The notes beneath the pieces are model-generated. The model was not told the origin of the DNA. It saw nothing but the letters and a program-made list of their open reading frames with translations, and ran no database searches. From Pseudomonadota bacterium (GTDB lineage Bacteria; Pseudomonadota; Alphaproteobacteria; Sphingomonadales; Sphingomonadaceae): a stretch of DNA of 10,904 nt. The translations under genes and the position numbers were made by a program. Numbering within the stretch: the stretch's first letter is position 1; every line of letters starts with the position of its first letter. The stretch covers positions 1 through 10,904 of the forward strand of contig JAEZCZ010000058.1 of assembly GCA_023433305.1 (NCBI GenBank), written 5' to 3'. Of the stretch, positions 6,909 through 10,904 are shown in pieces.

Positions 6909-6949
6909 TGTGATAACCTCACGACAATTCGCGACATTGTGCGACAATG
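6909..6949. promoter_or_regulatory. Cluster of operator-like repeats in the crtI / Skp-like divergent promoter region
   Basis: Several overlapping symmetric elements fill 41 bp between the two divergent start codons (6844 and 6964). (a) GTGA-N5-TCAC at 6910-6922. (b) TGT-N12-ACA at 6909-6926, the spacing of the PpsR/CrtJ target that controls carotenoid genes in phototrophic Proteobacteria. (c) CGACA three times at an exact 10-bp period (6922, 6932, 6942), one helical turn apart. (d) The perfect dyad CATTGT-GCG-ACAATG at 6935-6949. Together they suggest binding of one or more dimeric regulators that could act on both directions. No clear -35/-10 pair could be assigned. Confidence 0.5.
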
Positions 6950-6953
6950 AGAT

Positions 6954-6961
6954 GGAGAGGG
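6954..6961 (+). promoter_or_regulatory. Ribosome binding site deciding the Skp-like gene start
   Basis: GGAGAGGG lies just before the ATG at 6964, with GGAG 6 bases from it, a near-ideal Shine-Dalgarno. This picks 6964 over the in-frame ATG at 6952, which would include the ribosome site in its coding sequence and put charged residues before the signal peptide. The long in-frame extension further upstream (to 6784) runs into crtI and is not supported. Confidence 0.75.
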
Positions 6962-6963
6962 TC

Positions 6964-7557
6964 ATGCGCACCATCCTGCTCGCCGGCGCCTCGCTGGTCT
7001 TGTCCGCCCCCGCAATCGCGCAAGATGGCACGGCGGCCACTCCTGCCACGACCTGCTACATCGAGGTCCATCGCCTCATGGCCGAGCCGCCCGCCGGGAT
7101 CGGCGAGCTAGGCGCCGCGATCCGTCAGCTGGACGCCGCGCTCCGCCCGCAGGTCGAAGCCATCAAGGTACTGAAGGCCCAGATCGCCCGGCTCCAGCGC
7201 CAGGCGGAAACCTCCGCGGAGCCGGCGATCGAGCCCGTCTCGCTCGACGACGACGATACCGCGCTGGCCCGGCCAGTCGCCGAGGATCCCGCGGCCGACG
7301 AGATCATGCGCCTCGAGGCCGAGCTCGGCGAGAAGCAGCACCAACTCAAGCGCGACTACGCCGACCGGCAAGGCGCGCTCGTCGGCCCGGTCCAGACGCG
7401 CATCAGCCACGGCGCGCAGGCCTTTGCCGCGGGGAACGGCTGCGCCGAAGTGAAGATGGCCCGTCAGCCCGATGTCGCCGCGCTCACGGCAGCCGGCGCG
7501 CGCGACGTCACCACCGCCTTCGTCACCTGGTACGCCGCCAATCCGCCAGCCGGCTGA
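6964..7557 (+). CDS. Secreted Skp/OmpH-like coiled-coil periplasmic protein
   Basis: The 197-residue product starts with a clear Sec signal peptide: MRT, a hydrophobic core (4-14) and a cleavage site after APAIA (residue 19). The mature part has the Skp/OmpH plan: a short strand CYIEVHRLM (31-39), a helix rich in Gln, Leu and Lys (about 50-82), a second coiled-coil helix (about 113-150), and a C-terminal strand/helix region with GNGCAEVKM (157-165) and TAFVTWYAANP (184-194). Skp is a trimeric holdase chaperone for outer membrane proteins. The resemblance here is one of architecture, not strong motif identity. The tip between the helices carries an acidic stretch (DDDD at 95-98), unlike the basic, substrate-gripping arms of E. 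coli Skp. Two cysteines (C31, C160) could form a disulfide. The gene is divergent from crtI and 57 bp upstream of the DUF2585 gene, so the two plus-strand genes may share a transcript. Confidence 0.7.
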   Translation: MRTILLAGASLVLSAPAIAQDGTAATPATTCYIEVHRLMAEPPAGIGELGAAIRQLDAALRPQVEAIKVLKAQIARLQRQAETSAEPAIEPVSLDDDDTALARPVAEDPAADEIMRLEAELGEKQHQLKRDYADRQGALVGPVQTRISHGAQAFAAGNGCAEVKMARQPDVAALTAAGARDVTTAFVTWYAANPPAG

Positions 7558-7614
7558 GGCCAAAGGTCCCGCACCCGGCTTGTCAATCGCGCCCGCAACG
7601 GCGAGAAGTCGCGC

Positions 7615-8208
7615 GTGGGGGACAACAAGCTCAATCCGCATCGCAAGGCTTGGCTGGCGACGCTCGCGCTCGTCGCGCTGGCGGTGGCGGTCCTGTTCGC
7701 GATGGGCCGTCCGCCGATCTGCACCTGCGGCGAGATCGAGCTGTGGCACGGCACGGTGCAGTCGAGCGGCAACAGCCAGCACATCACCGACTGGTATTCG
7801 CCGAGCCACTTCACGCACGGCCTGATCATGTACTTGGCCGCCTGGCTGCTGTGGCGAAAGTGGAAGCTGTTCGGCGGCAAGCCCGCGCGCTGGGCGCTGC
7901 CGATCGCGGTCATGGTCGAGGCCGCGTGGGAGATCATGGAGAACACGCCGATGGTGATCGACCGCTATCGCGCGGTCACCGTTAGCTGGGGCTACAGCGG
8001 CGACAGCATAATCAATTCCACCGCCGACATCGGCTGGATGATCGTCGGCTTCCTGGTAGCGGCGCGCGTCCCCGCCTGGGTCAGCGTGGCGCTGGCCGTC
8101 GCGCTCGAGCTGCTCACCTTGTGGATCATCCGCGACAACCTGACGCTCAACGTCATCATGCTGTTTTGGCCGATCGAGGCGATCCGCCAATGGCAGGGGA
8201 TGGGGTGA
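7615..8208 (+). CDS. DUF2585 (UPF0314) family integral membrane protein
   Basis: This 197-residue inner-membrane protein is of unknown function, in a family widespread in Alphaproteobacteria. It has an N-terminal membrane segment (about 13-30), then the family's conserved extracytoplasmic-looking stretch RPPICTCGEIELWHG (32-46), and DWYSPSHFTHG (59-69), both rich in Cys, His, Asp and Trp that could bind a metal or cofactor. Further segments are at about 70-81, 93-105 (with EAAWEIMENTP just after), 138-150, 152-172 and 177-190. The start is GTG at 7615, with GAGAAG about 9 bp upstream; no ATG upstream fits, and the internal ATG at 7702 would remove the first membrane segment. It converges on the DUF817 gene with only 6 bp between stop codons. 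Role unknown; the family call rests on recognised conserved blocks. Confidence 0.85.
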   Translation: MGDNKLNPHRKAWLATLALVALAVAVLFAMGRPPICTCGEIELWHGTVQSSGNSQHITDWYSPSHFTHGLIMYLAAWLLWRKWKLFGGKPARWALPIAVMVEAAWEIMENTPMVIDRYRAVTVSWGYSGDSIINSTADIGWMIVGFLVAARVPAWVSVALAVALELLTLWIIRDNLTLNVIMLFWPIEAIRQWQGMG

Positions 8209-8214
8209 GGGCGA

Positions 8215-8946
8215 TCACCCACGCCGCGAAGAGCTGCGCTTCACCAGCACGAACGAGATATACATCAACAGATACCACGCGCCGAGCTTCGCGGGCGAAA
8301 CCAGCGTCCAAGCGTTCTCCTGCCCCGGGTAAATCCAGGCGCGGGCGAAAGTGCCGAGGTTCTCCGCCAACCATATGAACAGCGCCACGAGCAGCCAGCC
8401 GAGTAGCAGCGGCATCGCCCGTTCCTCGCGCCAGACGGTGAAACGCGCGCGTGTGCCCCAGAACAAGGCGATGATGGCGATGAACAGCGCCACGCGGATG
8501 TCAGGCAGCCAGTGGTGCGCGAAGAAATTGAGATAGACCAGCACCGCGATCGCTTCGGGCCATGGTCCGCGAGGATAGGGCTCGAAACGGATCGCAAAGA
8601 TCCGGAAGACCCGCGCCAGATAACTTCCCACCGCGGCGTACATGAAGCCTGAAAAAAGTGGCACTCCGCCGATCCGAAGCAGCGAAGGCTCGGGATAGAT
8701 CCAGGATCCCGCCGCAGTCTTGAACACCTCCATGACGGTGCCGACCACGTGAAAGACGAGGATGACCTTGGCTTCGCTCAGCGTCTCCAGCCGGAACACC
8801 AGCATCGAAATCTGGATGGCCAAAGCGGCCAGCGTCAGGAAATCGTAACGCGCGAGCGGGGCGTCGGCCGGATAGAACCAATGGGACGCCAGCAGCAATG
8901 CCAGCATCAGCCCGCCGAACAGGCAAGCCCAGCCCTGCTTGAACAC
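8215..8946 (-). CDS. DUF817 (YoaT-like) family integral membrane protein, N-terminus uncertain
   Basis: This very hydrophobic protein has about 7-8 membrane segments and matches the DUF817 family, whose function is unknown. Family-typical blocks are FKQGWACLFGG (2-12), RYDFLTLAALAIQISML (33-49), LETLSEAKVILVFHVVGT (53-70), VFKTAAGSWIYPEP (74-87), FMYAAVGSYLARVFR (101-115) and ENLGTFARAWIYPGQ (195-209). The coordinates use the only GTG available (8946), giving 243 residues. Homology-like sequence clearly continues upstream in frame (GWLGWLFEFGLF just before it), and the frame is open to a stop at 9127-9129, but contains no ATG, GTG or TTG. The real protein is therefore probably 20-40 residues longer, started from a rare codon such as CTG (9006 or 9114), or the gene has a frameshift near its start. 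The neighbouring DUF2585 gene converges on it. Confidence 0.85.
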   Translation of the reverse strand: MFKQGWACLFGGLMLALLLASHWFYPADAPLARYDFLTLAALAIQISMLVFRLETLSEAKVILVFHVVGTVMEVFKTAAGSWIYPEPSLLRIGGVPLFSGFMYAAVGSYLARVFRIFAIRFEPYPRGPWPEAIAVLVYLNFFAHHWLPDIRVALFIAIIALFWGTRARFTVWREERAMPLLLGWLLVALFIWLAENLGTFARAWIYPGQENAWTLVSPAKLGAWYLLMYISFVLVKRSSSRRG

Positions 8947-9237
8947 GAACAGGCCGAATTCGAAGAGCCAGCCGAGCCATCCGCGGGGTAGCTCGAATGT
9001 CTCCAGCCAGCGTCGCGTGGTGGCAAAGCGCGTGTGGTCAGCCGGCTGTCTTGGACAGGATGCGGGCTCGCGCGCGGGTTCGCCGGCGAGGGCATGGTCG
9101 GGAAGGGGAGGCAGCGCTGGCGCCTTTCAAGCGGTTGACGCCGCCAGCCCTGCGTCACCGATCGGCCGAAGTCCTGAGCAAATTCTGATCTTCTGCTGAT
9201 CGATCCGGTGCCGCGGCGTTCCGTCCGCCCGCCGCGT
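8947..9237. other. Region between the CEMIP-like and DUF817 genes
   Basis: The part from 8947 to about 9126 is open in the DUF817 frame, and its first 60-80 bases most likely encode the true DUF817 N-terminus. The remaining 108 bp (9130-9237) hold the downstream region of the CEMIP-like gene and presumably a promoter for DUF817. I could not find a strong terminator hairpin with a T-run, an RNA gene or a credible -35/-10 pair. The AT-richer stretch 9176-9202 (AAATTCTGATCTTCTGCTGATC and neighbours) is the only compositional dip. Confidence 0.5.
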
Positions 9238-10904
9238 CTACTGGCGTCGAGCTTGCCCTTCGTTCGAAGCCGCGCTGACCTGGACCTGGCGGCTGACGTC
9301 GAGGCGGGCGCCTGCGTCGAAAGCGCCGCCGGGGCCGGTGCCGACGGTGCTCACGCCCGCACCGGGGGTTCCGATCTGGACGTTCGCGCCGGCGGAATTG
9401 TCGACCACGAGCTTGACCCACAGCGTGTCGTCCTCGCGGTACCACGAGGTTTCACCGGCGTCGCGAAGCGCGGCCAGGCTGGCTTGCTCCGCGCCTCCCG
9501 CGGCGTTGCCGAACCCCGGAAGCTCGAAAATCACCGAGGAGCCGTCGTCCATTTCCCTGAGCGTCAGGGATAGGGCGTCCCGGCCGGTTTCGACCCTCAC
9601 CTCGGCGCCGCTGCGGATCGTGGTCTGCCCGGTGTATTCCCATCGCCGGCTGCCGCGGCTCAGCATGATCGGGTCGGTGACGGGGGCGCTGCCAAAGCCC
9701 ATGTTCGGGCCCAGGCCGAAGTGGCCGAAATCGCCCCGGCACACAGCGGCGCCCCAGTCGGGCTTGATGTCGCAGGCTTCCTCGTCGGAAGCGATGCCGT
9801 TGTCGAGGACGATGTAGGCGCCGGGTACACCGCCCACCGATCCGTCCTTGTCGTGGATCGCCGCACCCCGCCAGGCGTTGGCGCGTCCCAGGTCGGAAGC
9901 CCACCGTCGCACGTAGGGCGGGAAGCTGACCGGCTTGGCGTTGACGAACTTCGCCCCTTCGATGGCATTTTCGGAGCTCATGCCGAAGCTCGTGTACATT
10001 AGGTACGAAAGCGCGCCCGCATCCCGCGTCGCGTTGGGCGCGAAGTTGACGAACGTGGTGTTCTCCACGTCGTGGCGCATGTCGTAGTATTCGTAGCCGC
10101 GGATCGGGAAGTCCGCGATCTCGTTCGGCATGCTGCGGCCGTAGGCGATCTCCTGCTCGGTCGTGGGGTTGCCGATATTGTCGCTCTCCCCCACGAACAG
10201 GGAGTCGACCACCTTCGACGTGTAAGGCGCGCGGCCCACCGCCGAAGCGGCATGCGTGAAGCCGATCGCGTTGTCCGCGACCCGCAGGTTCGTGAACAGG
10301 TGCAGCTCGCCGCGGCCCCAGACCGCGCCGTTGCGGTTCTTGTAGCCGGTGAAATCCGCGAAGTGCGAGACCAGCGGCTCGCTGTTCGGGTCGGCCGGAT
10401 CGACCGTGGGGAAATGGTAGTTGCTTCCGCCGACGCTGAAGGTGTTGTCGGGATTGGGCCCGCGGTCGAACATCAGCCCGTCGAAGTTCGAGTGCGCGGT
10501 GTTCCCCTTGAATTCCGCCACCCGGGTGCGCCGCGGCCAGGTGTTCTTGCTGATCTCGGTGCCTTCGAACTGGCCGGTCGGGTGTACCGGCAAGGCGAAC
10601 CAGAAGCCGATCATGTCCGAACCTGCGGCGACGTTGCCGATGTAGCTGTTGTCGGGGTTGGTGATCCAGAAGGTCGAAGCCGTGTTGTCGGAAGCGATCA
10701 GGATATTCTTGGACTTTTGACCGGCCGCGCCGCGCCCCGGCGTGGATGTTGCCAACCCGGCCGGCCCGAGATGCGTGGGCTCGCACGGCAGGGTGGGGTG
10801 GCACTTGGTCTGGATGCCGAGGTTGCGGACGAACTGGTTGCCGGTCTCGATGCCGTCCTCGAGGAAGAAGCAGTGGCCGACGGTGTTGTAGGTGACGTTG
10901 TTCT
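9238..10904 (-). CDS. CEMIP/TMEM2-like right-handed beta-helix protein (G8-domain protein family), C-terminal part
   Basis: At least 554 codons are read, and the frame runs off the right edge, so the N-terminus (where a G8 domain would lie) is missing. The sequence matches the core of animal CEMIP and TMEM2, proteins that depolymerise hyaluronan: GHCFFLEDG (10878-10852), STFWITNPDNSYIGNVAAGS (10677-10618), GFWFALPVHPTG, NTAHSNFDGLMFDRG, FTGYKNRNGAVWGRG, RVADNAIGFT and NSLFVGES-like DSLFVGESDN (10206-10177). These repeats of short strands with Asn/Gly/Phe rungs fit a parallel beta-helix. A beta-rich tail follows, with SWYREDDTLWVKLVV near residue 460 of the visible TTG-bounded segment, ending in a Gln/Arg-rich C-terminus with stop TAG. 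Likely secreted; the signal peptide is out of view. Substrate is unproven; a polysaccharide is the natural guess. A TTG at 10755 should not be taken as the start, because conserved sequence continues upstream of it. Confidence 0.85.
   Translation of the reverse strand, partial: NNVTYNTVGHCFFLEDGIETGNQFVRNLGIQTKCHPTLPCEPTHLGPAGLATSTPGRGAAGQKSKNILIASDNTASTFWITNPDNSYIGNVAAGSDMIGFWFALPVHPTGQFEGTEISKNTWPRRTRVAEFKGNTAHSNFDGLMFDRGPNPDNTFSVGGSNYHFPTVDPADPNSEPLVSHFADFTGYKNRNGAVWGRGELHLFTNLRVADNAIGFTHAASAVGRAPYTSKVVDSLFVGESDNIGNPTTEQEIAYGRSMPNEIADFPIRGYEYYDMRHDVENTTFVNFAPNATRDAGALSYLMYTSFGMSSENAIEGAKFVNAKPVSFPPYVRRWASDLGRANAWRGAAIHDKDGSVGGVPGAYIVLDNGIASDEEACDIKPDWGAAVCRGDFGHFGLGPNMGFGSAPVTDPIMLSRGSRRWEYTGQTTIRSGAEVRVETGRDALSLTLREMDDGSSVIFELPGFGNAAGGAEQASLAALRDAGETSWYREDDTLWVKLVVDNSAGANVQIGTPGAGVSTVGTGPGGAFDAGARLDVSRQVQVSAASNEGQARRQ

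Noticed and set aside
6784..6963. N-terminal extension of the Skp-like gene into crtI
   Set aside because: The ATG at 6964 has a good Shine-Dalgarno and begins a clean signal peptide. The extension is antisense to crtI and crosses the operator cluster.
9155..9445. Small Arg-rich minus-strand frame overlapping the end of the CEMIP-like gene
   Set aside because: Out of frame with a strong gene, Arg/Gly-rich, and no motif; an alternative-frame shadow.
10753..10755. TTG as start of the CEMIP-like protein
   Set aside because: Conserved CEMIP-type residues, including GHCFFLEDG, continue in frame upstream to the window edge.
1..10904. Search for CRISPR arrays, tRNA/rRNA genes, insertion sequences and prophage genes
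   Set aside because: No regularly spaced direct repeats of array size, cloverleaf tails with CCA-like ends, transposase motifs or phage proteins were seen. The only short tandem array is the 3 x 10-bp CGACA element, far too small for CRISPR.

Overview
The window is high-GC DNA whose coding regions are dense and tightly packed. It looks like an alphaproteobacterium of the order Sphingomonadales (Erythrobacteraceae or Sphingomonadaceae type). That is an inference from three things: sphingomonad-like carotenoid enzymes, DUF2585 and DUF817 membrane proteins, and C-rich/G-rich palindromes of the kind common between genes in this group. No rRNA, tRNA, insertion sequence, phage gene or CRISPR array was seen.

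Layout. Bases 1-6844 are all read from the minus strand. In transcription order they hold a CrtI-type phytoene desaturase, a LOG-family nucleotide hydrolase, a phytoene/squalene-synthase family protein, the biotin-carrying alpha subunit of an acyl-CoA carboxylase (best fit 3-methylcrotonyl-CoA carboxylase, MccA), and, after an 84-bp gap with two palindromes, an MHS-family MFS transporter. The first four genes overlap by 4 bp or are 7 bp apart, so they look like one translationally coupled operon. A 119-bp divergent intergenic region (6845-6963), rich in operator-like repeats, separates it from two plus-strand genes: a secreted Skp/OmpH-like coiled-coil protein and a DUF2585 membrane protein. 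These converge, with a 6-bp gap, on a minus-strand DUF817 membrane protein. The right end (9238-10904) is the C-terminal part of a large protein related to animal CEMIP/TMEM2 (hyaluronan-depolymerising, parallel beta-helix family). Its N-terminus lies outside the window.

How the genes fit together. CrtB (two GGPP to phytoene) and CrtI (desaturation of phytoene) are consecutive steps of carotenoid synthesis. Here, however, the synthase has lost its first Asp-rich motif and altered the second, and the desaturase has changes in usually fixed FAD-site motifs. Either the pair does something different from the textbook steps, or it is decaying. MccA belongs to leucine catabolism and has no carboxyltransferase (beta) partner in the window. 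The most interesting points are the degenerate but intact synthase in a coupled operon with LOG and MccA, the repeat-rich divergent promoter region, the transporter with a roughly 100-residue inserted domain, and the bacterial CEMIP-like protein.
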